A DNA stretch of 37,008 nucleotides, taken from Oligoflexia bacterium. GTDB taxonomy: Bacteria > Bdellovibrionota_B > Oligoflexia > Oligoflexales > JAGOVF01. Positions 7,930 through 15,799 of this stretch are shown piece by piece; positions within the stretch are counted from its first letter, which is position 1; every line of letters begins with the position of its first letter. The notes under the pieces are model-generated. The model was given only the letters and a program-made list of their open reading frames with translations. It was not told the DNA's origin and did not search any database. The position numbers and the translations under genes are program-made. The stretch is taken from contig JAUILP010000035.1 of NCBI GenBank assembly GCA_030432875.1, positions 1 to 37,008 on the forward strand. The letters are read 5' to 3'.

Positions 7930-7999
7930 TATCGAACAAAACCAATTATTGCAAAAGACTACAATTATCATTTATACTGTTTCATTTAAGGCAACAATA
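7930..7999. promoter_or_regulatory. 70-bp regulatory element between hydroquinone reductase and lysR, copy 2
   Basis: This is the counterpart of 5533-5602, about 53 of 70 bases identical with no gap. It fills the space between the divergent genes and ends just before the LysR start at 8003, so it can serve both autoregulation and activation of the reductase. Read leftward it offers TTGCAA (7953-7948) followed by GATAGT 15 bases on, or TAGTAG 17 bases on, as promoter boxes. Confidence 0.65.
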
Positions 8000-8002
8000 C
8001 TA

Positions 8003-8875
8003 ATGAACTATAATCTTCTAAAAATATATGCAAAAGTGGCTGATCTCGGCAGCTTCACCCAAGCGGCCAAAATTCTCAATTTGCCCAAATCTCGAGTCAG
8101 CAGGGCCATAGCACGCTTGGAAGAGGACATCGGCGTTCAGCTGGTGAGAAGAACGACGCGGAAGACATCGCTCACCAGTGTTGGCCGCCAATTTTACCTG
8201 AGTATCTATCCTTTACTTAATGCAATTGATGAAGAATTAACCAAGGTCAGGAACTACCAAAAAGAGATGCATGGCACCCTTCGCATAACCGCACCTGAGG
8301 ATATTGGACAAACCTTGCTGGTAAAAATAATCTCCGCTTTCACAGCGCAGTACCCTAAAGTAGAAATACAAACCGTGATTACCAATAAGCTTCTCGATCT
8401 CACCCAGGAAAATATCGATCTTTCTTTCCGAGCCGGAAAACTCGTTGATTCCAGTCTTATTCAAAAAAAAATCATGTGTGTAAGCTTTATCATAGTCTGT
8501 TCTAAAATCTATTTAGAAAAACATGGCACCCCGTCTAAGATTAAAGACCTTGAAAACCATAAATTTCTTTCCTTCAGAGGTATTGAAAAAGACTGCTTTA
8601 GCAAAGAAATTAAAATCAAACCTACCTTGACATCAGATAGTATCCCTATGTTACTTAAGATGGCGCTCAATGGTGAGGGGATTACAATTCTCCCCGACTA
8701 TTTTTGCCATGATTATTTGGGTTCACAGATACTCCTTAGATTATTTTCTTCATGGAAAACAAAAACAGAAAATATTCACATCCTCTATCACGCCAGTAAA
8801 AACACCTCCCAAATTATACGAAAATTTATTGACGTTGCCCTTGATCACCAAATCGTTTCATTTAATCATCCATAA
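8003..8875 (+). CDS. LysR-family transcriptional regulator
   Basis: This is a 290-residue regulator. The N-terminal winged helix-turn-helix (about residues 2-60) reads FTQAAKILNLPKSRVSRAIARLE, the standard LysR recognition region. From about residue 88 the periplasmic-binding-protein-like effector domain starts (GTLRITAPEDIG). I chose ATG 8003 because it gives the canonical MNYNLLKIYAKVADLGSF start. The earlier in-frame start at 7949 would extend through the conserved regulatory element. It is transcribed away from the hydroquinone-reductase gene, the classic LysR arrangement, and its likely targets are that gene and pirin, which share its upstream element. The inducer is unknown; a quinone or aromatic electrophile is inference from the target genes. 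Confidence 0.9.
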   Translation: MNYNLLKIYAKVADLGSFTQAAKILNLPKSRVSRAIARLEEDIGVQLVRRTTRKTSLTSVGRQFYLSIYPLLNAIDEELTKVRNYQKEMHGTLRITAPEDIGQTLLVKIISAFTAQYPKVEIQTVITNKLLDLTQENIDLSFRAGKLVDSSLIQKKIMCVSFIIVCSKIYLEKHGTPSKIKDLENHKFLSFRGIEKDCFSKEIKIKPTLTSDSIPMLLKMALNGEGITILPDYFCHDYLGSQILLRLFSSWKTKTENIHILYHASKNTSQIIRKFIDVALDHQIVSFNHP

Positions 8876-8971
8876 TTATTGAATTAAAAGATTCCCCAAA
8901 AGTTTTTTTCGGTGTGTGCCGATAAAGGTAGGAGAATCGTGAGCGGAAGCATAACTTACATAAGGGAAACC

Positions 8972-9637
8972 ATGGTGAAAAATTCCATAATTATCATAAG
9001 CACCTATTTTATTGTCGCTGCTTGCGCTGCAGAAACCCAACCAGAAAAAAACACTGAGGTCATAGAACAAAAGACTTCATCGCAAGCGGCTACCTCAGAA
9101 GTAGCCCAGCCAGAAATGCAGCCTGATTCTGGCGGCCAGGTAGTTCTTCATGAGTCCGCGACTTCGCGGCCATTTCCTGATACGGCCGCCATTAAAACGA
9201 GCAAGGAAAAAAAACAAGCTTACCCTCTCAATTTGGCAAGCTTAAATAACCCCCAGTTTTTTTCTCTGTCTCCTTCTTTGATTTCTTTGACCGTCAATGA
9301 CAGTGAGAACGAAGTCAGCATTAAAGAAAATGAAAAATTTGAAGTGGGCATTAAATTTTTACCGGGATCAGAGCAGTACCGCGCCGAGTATTTTTTAGTT
9401 TTGCAGAAAGCCGACGGTAGTATGTATCACTACTGCCCTCAGGAATGGTGCCAAGGGGTTGATGCCAGCTTTGTCGGCCCTTTACTCAGCATCAAGAAAA
9501 ATGTTGGCATTGGCCAGGACTTAGGTCCAGGTTCTCATACCCTTATGTTTGCCATTGATGACACCATTAACAATGGAAAACTAGACCTCAACCCAGAGAA
9601 ATCTTTAGTCAAATTTATGACCATACATGTAAAGTAA
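8972..9637 (+). CDS. Putative lipoprotein of unknown function
   Basis: This is a 221-residue protein. Residues 1-18 form a lipoprotein signal with VAAC at the cleavage site (Cys18). A low-complexity Gln/Glu/Ser/Thr tether runs to about residue 75. A globular C-terminal part (about 85-221) alternates beta-like segments, including FEVGIKFLPGSEQYRAEYF and HTLMFAIDDT, which suggests an immunoglobulin-like sandwich. It has two closely spaced cysteines (HYCPQEWCQG). AAGGGAA before ATG 8972 supports this start over the upstream frame from 8912, which lacks a signal peptide. The gene is followed by a terminator-like hairpin and purA. I recognise no family. Confidence 0.7.
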   Translation: MVKNSIIIISTYFIVAACAAETQPEKNTEVIEQKTSSQAATSEVAQPEMQPDSGGQVVLHESATSRPFPDTAAIKTSKEKKQAYPLNLASLNNPQFFSLSPSLISLTVNDSENEVSIKENEKFEVGIKFLPGSEQYRAEYFLVLQKADGSMYHYCPQEWCQGVDASFVGPLLSIKKNVGIGQDLGPGSHTLMFAIDDTINNGKLDLNPEKSLVKFMTIHVK

Positions 9638-9694
9638 TCTGCCTCAAAAACTTTGAAGTCCCGTCTTGCTTTTTTAGCAAACTCTGTCATCCTA

Positions 9695-9743
9695 AATACC
9701 GACAAAAGTAACAAGCTCAAAAGCTTAGTCGTCGGTATTTTTT
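9695..9743 (+). terminator. Intrinsic terminator or attenuator in the purA leader
   Basis: AATACCGAC (9695-9703) pairs with GTCGGTATT (9731-9739), with an inner AAGCT/AGCTT helix, and is followed by a run of T to 9743. It could end the lipoprotein transcript. However, only 17 bases separate it from the purA ATG, too few for a promoter, so purA transcripts probably cross it. Confidence 0.7.
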
Positions 9744-9760
9744 GGCTTAGGAACGGGGAT

Positions 9761-11017
9761 ATGAATAAAAATATTACGGTCGTAATTGGCGCTCAGTGGG
9801 GTGACGAAGGTAAAGGGAAATGGGTAGACCACTTTGCTAAAGATTCCGATTTTATTATCAGATTTCAGGGTGGCAACAATGCAGGCCACACCCTTTATAT
9901 CAATGGCACCAAATTAGTTCTGCACCAAATCCCTAGCGGCATCCTTCATGACGAGAAAATATGTGCTTTAGGAGCTGGGGTGGTTATGAACCCCTATGCC
10001 CTTAAAGAAGAAATCGAAAAAGTCCGTAGTATCAGACCAGTAACACCAAAAGAGTTAGCAGTATCCGCCAAAGCTCATGTAATCACTCCCTGGCATATCT
10101 GGTTAGATATCCAGTTTGAAAAATCACGTGCTTTTCTCGGTACCACCAAACGAGGCATTGGCCCCACCTATCAGGATAAAGCAGCGCGCAGCGGGCTTAG
10201 AGTGTCCCAGTACATAGACGATGAATTTAGGCTTGGCTGGATACAACATATGACGGCAAGCATCCCAGAATTTTCTCAGTGTTTAAAGGAGGATGAAAAA
10301 GGTTGGCAGCAGTTTCATGAGGCGGCAGCCACTCTTCGCCCTTATGTTTCTGGGGTGGAAACGAATCTGCGCAAACATATTAAAGAAAATAAAAAAATTC
10401 TTATTGAAGGGGCGCAGGGAACACTTCTTGACGTTTCTTATGGAACCTATCCCTTTGTGACCTCAAGCTCTACCATTGCTGGCGGTGCGGCGGCGAGTTT
10501 AGGCATTCCACCCAAATATATTTCTCATACTGTAGGTATTGCCAAAGCCTATATTACGCGAGTGGGCGAAGGCCCCATGCCCACAGAGATTAATGACTCT
10601 GTGAGCGAGGAAATCGCGAGAAAGGGCAGTGAATTTGGTGCCAGTACGGGAAGACCGCGTCGCGTGGGGTGGTTTGATGCCGTTGCCATGCGCTATGCCC
10701 AAGAAATCAATGGTTTTGACTATATTATTCTCAATAAACTGGATATTCTCTGCGGCTTAGCTGAACTAAAAATTGCCACACATTATGAACACCCGACATT
10801 AGGCGTTTTGGAGGAGTTTCCCGATAACGCGCAAATCCTTGCCGAGGTGAAACCCCGTTATATATCATTACCTGGATTTTCAAGCATTAAGGATATTTCC
10901 GGCCAAAACCTTAGCAAGGAGCTTAAAACCTTCATTGAAGCTATTGAAGAGCATAGCCAAATTAAAGTCGGCCTTATAGGCGTAGGAAGTGGCCGGGACG
11001 ATTTTATTAGGCTTTAA
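9761..11017 (+). CDS. purA: Adenylosuccinate synthase
   Basis: This 418-residue cytoplasmic enzyme makes adenylosuccinate from IMP, aspartate and GTP, the first committed step to AMP. The N-terminal GAQWGDEGKGKWVD contains the phosphate-binding loop and catalytic Asp. FQGGNNAGHT carries the catalytic His. Further on are GTTKRGIGPTYQDKA, the IMP-binding loop, and STGRPRRVGWFDAVA. The C-terminus ends in VGVGSGRDDFI-type sequence (GVGSGRDDFIRL). Length is close to E. coli PurA (432). ATG 9761 gives the canonical N-terminus; the frame extends upstream only through the terminator hairpin. It is not clustered with other purine genes here. The hairpin directly before it suggests transcriptional attenuation. 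Confidence 0.96.
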   Translation: MNKNITVVIGAQWGDEGKGKWVDHFAKDSDFIIRFQGGNNAGHTLYINGTKLVLHQIPSGILHDEKICALGAGVVMNPYALKEEIEKVRSIRPVTPKELAVSAKAHVITPWHIWLDIQFEKSRAFLGTTKRGIGPTYQDKAARSGLRVSQYIDDEFRLGWIQHMTASIPEFSQCLKEDEKGWQQFHEAAATLRPYVSGVETNLRKHIKENKKILIEGAQGTLLDVSYGTYPFVTSSSTIAGGAAASLGIPPKYISHTVGIAKAYITRVGEGPMPTEINDSVSEEIARKGSEFGASTGRPRRVGWFDAVAMRYAQEINGFDYIILNKLDILCGLAELKIATHYEHPTLGVLEEFPDNAQILAEVKPRYISLPGFSSIKDISGQNLSKELKTFIEAIEEHSQIKVGLIGVGSGRDDFIRL

Positions 11018-11153
11018 AGTTAACGCATCCTCCCTACTACATTAATAATTAGTACGAATACTGAATAGTCTCGTTTGAATGCCAACGACAAAATTGCGTT
11101 GTCGCTCTGACGAATATGAAATACCTTCTAAATTTAAAAAAAATTCTACCGAT

Positions 11154-11173
11154 AGGTTAGAGTCTACTAACCT
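11154..11173 (+). other. Small hairpin in the leader of the PilT-type gene
   Basis: AGGTTAG (11154-11160) pairs with CTAACCT (11167-11173) across a six-base loop, ending 15 bases before the ATG and next to the GAGG that may serve as ribosome site. It might modulate translation. No T-tract follows. Confidence 0.3.
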
Positions 11174-11188
11174 GAGGCCTTACCTATT

Positions 11189-12262
11189 ATGGACTTTGAT
11201 CAGCTATTACTTTTGGGCGTGCGTGATGGAGCAAGCGACATCATGTTAAAGACGGGCAGTATTCCCAAAGCCCGAAAAAAAAACGATCTTGTGGCATTTG
11301 GAACCCATACGCCCATCAGTCCGGAAACCATGATGAGCTGGATTAAACAAATGCTTCCCAGCCATTTAAAAGCAAGGTTTGAAAGTAGCGGCGAAATAGA
11401 TTTTAGTTATGTAAACCCTCAGGGACAGCGCTTTAGGGTAAACCTCTTTCGTCAGCGCCAAACGTTTTCCGCAGTTCTCAGGGTTATCAACAATCATATC
11501 AAAACCTTAGAAGAGCTGATGATGCCAGAAGCCATTAACAATATGGCTAAACTCAAAAGAGGTTTAGTCCTCGTCACCGGGGCGACGGGAAGCGGTAAAT
11601 CGACGACGCTCGCCGCTCTTGTTGACAAAGTCAATCGCGAGAACTATTCACATATTGTTACTGTGGAAGACCCTATTGAATATTGGTTTAAAGATAAAAA
11701 TTCGACAATTAATCAGCGTGAAATAGGAGTTGACACTCAGTCTTTTAGCAAAGCCCTAAGGGCCGCGTTGCGCCAAAACCCTGACGTGATTTTGGTGGGG
11801 GAGCTTCGCGATAAAGAAACCATAGAGACCGCCTTAATGGCAGCGGAAACTGGGCACTTAGTGTTTTCCACCCTTCACACCAATGATGCCGTCGAAACGA
11901 TTACCCGATTTATGTCTTATTTTCCAGCAGAGCAGGAAAAAACAATAAAGCTGATATTGTCCCAAACCTTAAAAGGCATCGTCTCACAGCGCCTTGTCCC
12001 TAAAAAAGACGGCCAGGGCATGATCGCGGCGGCAGAAATCATGATGGTCAATGCCCTCATAAGAGACATTATTATCAACGAATCAACTTATGAAGCAATT
12101 GCGGATGCCATACGTAGAAGCCGCGATAACTATGGCATGCAGTCATTTGATCAGTCTCTCATTGACCTTTATGAACAAAATCTCATCACCTATGAAACTG
12201 CCGTACAATTTGCGTCAAACCGTGATGATATCATCCTGCAAATGCAAGGGATTGCCTCTTAG
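11189..12262 (+). CDS. pilT: Type IV pilus retraction-type ATPase (PilT/PilU family)
   Basis: This 357-residue hexameric ATPase is of the kind that powers pilus retraction from the cytoplasmic face. An N-terminal PAS-like domain (about 1-105) precedes the RecA-like core: Walker A GATGSGKSTT, the Asp box TVEDPIEYWF, Walker B VILVGELRD and the His box STLHTNDA. The C-terminal AIRRSRDNYGMQSFDQSL segment and following tail resemble PilU or a second PilT paralogue more than classical PilT, so the assignment within the family is uncertain. ATG 11189 is the first in-frame start. No other pilus assembly gene is adjacent; pilin-like genes occur 6 kb further on. It ends 19 bases from the convergent outer-membrane-like gene. 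Confidence 0.9.
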   Translation: MDFDQLLLLGVRDGASDIMLKTGSIPKARKKNDLVAFGTHTPISPETMMSWIKQMLPSHLKARFESSGEIDFSYVNPQGQRFRVNLFRQRQTFSAVLRVINNHIKTLEELMMPEAINNMAKLKRGLVLVTGATGSGKSTTLAALVDKVNRENYSHIVTVEDPIEYWFKDKNSTINQREIGVDTQSFSKALRAALRQNPDVILVGELRDKETIETALMAAETGHLVFSTLHTNDAVETITRFMSYFPAEQEKTIKLILSQTLKGIVSQRLVPKKDGQGMIAAAEIMMVNALIRDIIINESTYEAIADAIRRSRDNYGMQSFDQSLIDLYEQNLITYETAVQFASNRDDIILQMQGIAS

Positions 12263-12281
12263 AGTTCAAAAAATAGCTTAC

Positions 12282-13196
12282 CTAAAAATAAAGCGAAACA
12301 CGAGTGGCAAGACTACCCGGTGATTTACCGTTTATCTCTCCGAGAAAATGGGTGTAAACAAGACTGGTTTCTAGATTAACATCGCTGGTGCGATAAAAGA
12401 GATAACCTGCGCCAAGCCCTAATAAGAAACCATCTTTTTCATTATCTTCCATTTCCGTAGAAGAGGTTGAGGCCATCATTTTATGGGATCTTGCACTTCC
12501 CCATAAAATATCTGCCGTGACAATTGGAGAATGATTGGCAAGACTAAATAGATGAGTATACCCAAACCCTAGTCCCCCCATATTGGTGTCATTGCCATTT
12601 GTACCATCGTGACCTTCTACCTCTAGCTTAAGAAGGGCTGTATCCAGCTCCCAGGCATAACCAAATACCCAGTGCATAAGAGAGGCCTCATCTTTCCCCA
12701 GGTTGTGAGCCAGGGCAGGTCCAAAACCCAGAAACCACCGCCCCATAGATTTTTTACGCTTGGCAAGAATCGTTTGCTCATCGCGCGTAATTTGTCCGAC
12801 GGCAGAGTTATCCTGCACGCTTTTTTCCTGAAAAAGCGCATCAATTAAGCGTTCCGCTGCAATATCAAGCTCATCAATACTGCGGATTTTGAGTTTTTGT
12901 GAGGAGATATCGCCATTTTTTTTGTTTCGTGAATTCAGTGTAACAATGGCAGCCTCACCCAAGGATATAACTTTGGGGCTAAGGACAAGATTAGCATCTG
13001 CCTCTGTCGTTACTAACTCCTGATCCTCATAGGACTCTACCGCTTGAGAGATCAGCTCATAAAAAGCTTTGGTATATTCAGAATCTCCCGAAACGGCTGT
13101 GCTTTCAATAAAGACTTTTTCTGAGAACGCGGCACTTGAAAAGCAGAAAAGACTAAAAAAACTGAGGACTAGAGATGTTTTTTGCCTTAATTTCAT
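12282..13196 (-). CDS. Exported outer-membrane-like protein of unknown function
   Basis: This is a protein of about 304 residues with a signal peptide ending near SSAAFS (residue 25). Residues about 26-120 resemble a soluble alpha/beta domain of the type that precedes lipoprotein or TolB-like folds. From about 150 to the end the sequence alternates polar and aromatic residues, with Gly-rich turns and a terminal Phe (ATRVSLYF). That is the signature of a small beta-barrel ending in an outer-membrane insertion signal. ATG 13196 lies six bases after AGGAG; the ATG at 13199 is only three bases away from it and less likely. I recognise no family. Confidence 0.65.
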   Translation of the reverse strand: MKLRQKTSLVLSFFSLFCFSSAAFSEKVFIESTAVSGDSEYTKAFYELISQAVESYEDQELVTTEADANLVLSPKVISLGEAAIVTLNSRNKKNGDISSQKLKIRSIDELDIAAERLIDALFQEKSVQDNSAVGQITRDEQTILAKRKKSMGRWFLGFGPALAHNLGKDEASLMHWVFGYAWELDTALLKLEVEGHDGTNGNDTNMGGLGFGYTHLFSLANHSPIVTADILWGSARSHKMMASTSSTEMEDNEKDGFLLGLGAGYLFYRTSDVNLETSLVYTHFLGEINGKSPGSLATRVSLYF

Positions 13197-13404
13197 CATA
13201 TTCTCCTGTGTTTACTATGGTTAGAGTTGTAATGAAGCACGCGATTGCCCACTGCCTAAGCAATAAGCATACCAAAAGCCGATCAATAAATGCCTGGATA
13301 CTCATATTGTACTTTATTTTAATAATTCGTATAGTCATAACGCTCCCGCAAAGCGGGAGGCTTGACGGCTGTGAGCAGCCCAAAGGGCTGCCAATTAATT
13401 TTGC

Positions 13405-13830
13405 TTAAAAATTGCCATCTTCATTTTTGCCTGCTGTATCCAATTGTTCTTGATTCCGAATATAACCTGAAATCTCAATTTCATTGAATCCAACGGTTGA
13501 AACCGCATAGCCTCGTGCCCAAAGGCGCTCGCCATTAAAGTTTCTTTGTTTCCCTCCAAATTGCCTTGCAACTGCAATAGCGGACTTTCCTTTAAGATAC
13601 CCTACAACCTCTGCAACCGACTGTTTTGGAGGAATCGCAATTAACATGTGTACATGATCCTGCACTAAGTGACCGGATATAATTTGGCATTCCCTTTGCC
13701 TTGCCAACTCATGAAATTGCTTCTTCAAATATTCTCGCACCTTACCGTAAAGCACCTTCCTCCTACATTTGGGAACAAAGATCACATGATATTTGCAGTC
13801 CCATTTTGAATGATTTAAACTCTCGTACAT
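13405..13830 (-). CDS. tnpA: IS200/IS605 family transposase TnpA (HUH Y1 nuclease)
   Basis: This is a 141-residue tyrosine transposase that cuts and rejoins single-stranded DNA at the element's hairpin ends. The family start KYHVIFVPKCRRKVLYG, the metal-binding HUH motif HVHML near residue 60 and a C-terminal helix with a candidate nucleophile tyrosine (GYIRNQEQLD) are all present. The gene therefore looks intact and of normal length. AAAAGGAG before ATG 13830 is a good ribosome site. The hairpin at 13869-13911 lies in its leader, as in IS200, where such structures keep expression low. It inserted between two unrelated transcription units and broke no visible gene. Confidence 0.93.
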   Translation of the reverse strand: MYESLNHSKWDCKYHVIFVPKCRRKVLYGKVREYLKKQFHELARQRECQIISGHLVQDHVHMLIAIPPKQSVAEVVGYLKGKSAIAVARQFGGKQRNFNGERLWARGYAVSTVGFNEIEISGYIRNQEQLDTAGKNEDGNF

Positions 13831-13868
13831 ACCAAACTCCTTTTGCCGTCAAGCAAAGGAATTCTACT

Positions 13869-13911
13869 GAGTTGGGTGCAAAATGGCTTTAACCATTTTG
13901 TGCCCCAACTC
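13869..13911 (-). promoter_or_regulatory. Leader hairpin upstream of tnpA
   Basis: GAGTTGGG and CAAAATGG (13869-13886) pair with CCATTTTG and CCCAACTC (13893-13911), with a six-base loop. It lies 39 bases upstream of the tnpA start. By analogy with IS200 it probably blocks incoming transcription or dampens expression. Confidence 0.55.
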
Positions 13912-14056
13912 AAACACTTAATCCGAGGGCCAAGCCTTAAATGTCCCCTGGTCAAACCAGGGGCTTACCTGTCTTTAAGTTATCGAACGACAATGAGGGA
14001 AAAACAATCAAAAATTAGGATATTTACTGCATTTAATTACGAGCCGTGATAGAGAC

Positions 14057-14124
14057 ATCCTAACTTAGGATACCAAACGAGATTTGCATGATAATTTGAA
14101 ACAAATACGTCGTACAATTATCAT
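14057..14124 (+). promoter_or_regulatory. Promoter and candidate operator of the kinase gene
   Basis: TTGAAA (14096-14101), a 17-base spacer and TATCAT (14119-14124) form a good sigma-70-type promoter 20 bases before the ATG. Upstream lies a perfect dyad ATCCTAA-C-TTAGGAT (14057-14071), and another TTAGGAT half-site occurs about 45 bases further upstream. The dyad is a plausible activator or repressor site. Confidence 0.5.
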
Positions 14125-14143
14125 TTAATTAATGTAAAAAAGA

Positions 14144-15799
14144 ATGGAACCGAAACCGCACAAAATTGCTGATCGTTATGCACTTTGCTCCCTCCTCGGT
14201 AAAGGCGGCATGGGAAGTGTGCACCTGGCGCATGACAGTGTGCTTAACCGTGCTGTCGCCATAAAATCTCTTGGAAATTTGGGTCAAGAAAATGAAACGC
14301 GAAAACAAACCGCACTTATTGAAGCTCAGACCCTAGCTCAGTTCAATCACGCGAGCATCCTTAAAATTTATGATGTCATTCATGAAGAAGGACAGCTTTG
14401 GCTAGTGACCGAACTTATAGACGGCAAAAGCCTAAGTGAATTTGCAGGAAAATTTAGTTTAGAAGCCTGTTTTGCCGTAGCCGTTCAAATACTTCCCGCT
14501 TTAGCTATTGTTCACGAAAAAAATATTTTTCACCGCGATATCAAACCACAAAATATTCTCGTCGCAAAAGATGGGCGCGTTGTCCTTATAGACTTTGGGG
14601 TCGCCTATACTCCGGGAAGTAGCGGCGAAACGATCACGGGTTCGCTAAACTATATCGATCCAGAAGTCCTTGCTGGTAAAGGGGCTCAGGCTAAAAGCGA
14701 TCTTTTTTCCTTTGGTTTAGTGTGGCTGGAACTCCTCACTCAAAAGAAAGTCGTCCCTGACCTCGCCCCCCTTCCTCTTTACCAATTTTTTACCGAACAC
14801 TTTTCCCGACATGTTGAGGATCTTTGCGAAGGTTTATTTCCGCCCTTTCGTACCGCCCTAAATTTTTTACTCAGGCAGCAAATCCATCGCGGAGCCGAGG
14901 GAAATGACGGTAGGTTGAAGCCATTCACCGGCACGCGTGATCTGGCTGAATATTTTCAAAAAATGTGGCAAAGCTGGAGCAAACTCAGCCCTGAAGGCAT
15001 CATTAAAAATAGTTTAATGGAAAAAAATGATAGCCAAAATATCGAATTTATTCAGTTTTTACAGGCTGAAACAGAGAAACATCTAAAAGAAGCCTCTTTA
15101 ACCCTGAAGCAAAAAAGCCAGTGGGTTGCCTTTGGTAGCCGCCATAATTTTTTAGACTATGAGCATGAGAACCAGGTCCCGCCTAAACAAGGCGATCTGG
15201 CGGTAAATCGTGTAAATTTTAAAAAGATATTGGCCTCGTTTCCGGCACTAAAACATACAGCTATGGGACTGAGTCTCGTTCTTGTTTTGAGTCTCACCTT
15301 AATCTATTTTCTGGGGTTTAGTCCCACAATCAAATCACCACCACAAGTGGCCAGTCAGGAGCAAAATTCGGAGATTAAAGAAAAGACCTCTGCAGCACTT
15401 TCATCCCCTTTGCGCGCTTCCGAAGAAAATGCTCAGCCGCCGCCATCGTTGACACCTGGCACCTTAACTAAAGAACAATCCGGTCACAAATCGCCCAAAC
15501 CGCAAGCCAAACGGCCAATCGCTGCTTCAGAAAAATTCATCTCCCAGTGTTATGTGAAAATTGCGGCTAATGCTTGGGCTGATATAAAAATCGACGGCAG
15601 GCCTCTGGGCCGAATTCCTAGAGCCGAGCCTTTTTTACTCAAAGCAGGCAAATATACCCTCAGTTTTTCCAGTCCGTTCATCATGACTCAGGAAAAAAAA
15701 CTCGCTCTTTGTGATAAAAAAAATGTTAATATTTATGTTCAGTTAGAGCACAAACAGAAAGCTATCCCGGCAGTAAATACAGAAGGAACCCCACCATGA
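14144..15799 (+). CDS. Membrane Ser/Thr protein kinase with C-terminal PEGA-like domain
   Basis: This is a 551-residue bacterial Hanks-type kinase. The Gly-rich loop GKGGMGSVHLA, catalytic Lys41 (VAIK), HRDIKPQN (130-137, Asp132) and DFG (150-152) are all present, so it should be active. After the kinase domain (about 10-280) comes a linker, one transmembrane helix (about 372-392), a Pro/Ser/Gln-rich extracytoplasmic spacer, and near the end a PEGA-like beta domain (IKIDGRPLGRIPRAEPFLLKAG). The periplasmic tail may sense the envelope. Its stop overlaps the start of the sigma-54 activator gene by four bases. The activator's N-terminus is FHA-like, the fold that binds phosphothreonine, so kinase-to-activator signalling is a natural inference. 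Confidence 0.9.
   Translation: MEPKPHKIADRYALCSLLGKGGMGSVHLAHDSVLNRAVAIKSLGNLGQENETRKQTALIEAQTLAQFNHASILKIYDVIHEEGQLWLVTELIDGKSLSEFAGKFSLEACFAVAVQILPALAIVHEKNIFHRDIKPQNILVAKDGRVVLIDFGVAYTPGSSGETITGSLNYIDPEVLAGKGAQAKSDLFSFGLVWLELLTQKKVVPDLAPLPLYQFFTEHFSRHVEDLCEGLFPPFRTALNFLLRQQIHRGAEGNDGRLKPFTGTRDLAEYFQKMWQSWSKLSPEGIIKNSLMEKNDSQNIEFIQFLQAETEKHLKEASLTLKQKSQWVAFGSRHNFLDYEHENQVPPKQGDLAVNRVNFKKILASFPALKHTAMGLSLVLVLSLTLIYFLGFSPTIKSPPQVASQEQNSEIKEKTSAALSSPLRASEENAQPPPSLTPGTLTKEQSGHKSPKPQAKRPIAASEKFISQCYVKIAANAWADIKIDGRPLGRIPRAEPFLLKAGKYTLSFSSPFIMTQEKKLALCDKKNVNIYVQLEHKQKAIPAVNTEGTPP

Larger units (their letters stand above)
13343..13963 (-). mobile_element. IS200/IS605-type insertion sequence
   Basis: The element comprises one TnpA gene flanked by subterminal hairpins. 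On the right end are CTCCCGC/GCGGGAG (13343-13359) and GCAGCCC/GGGCTGC (13375-13391). On the left end are CCCCTGG/CCAGGGG (13945-13963) and a long leader hairpin (13869-13911) just upstream of the ribosome site. IS200-type elements lack inverted terminal repeats and use such hairpins for single-strand transposition, with the leader hairpin limiting read-through or translation. Exact tips cannot be fixed without an empty site. No TnpB/IscB-like gene accompanies it. Confidence 0.8.
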
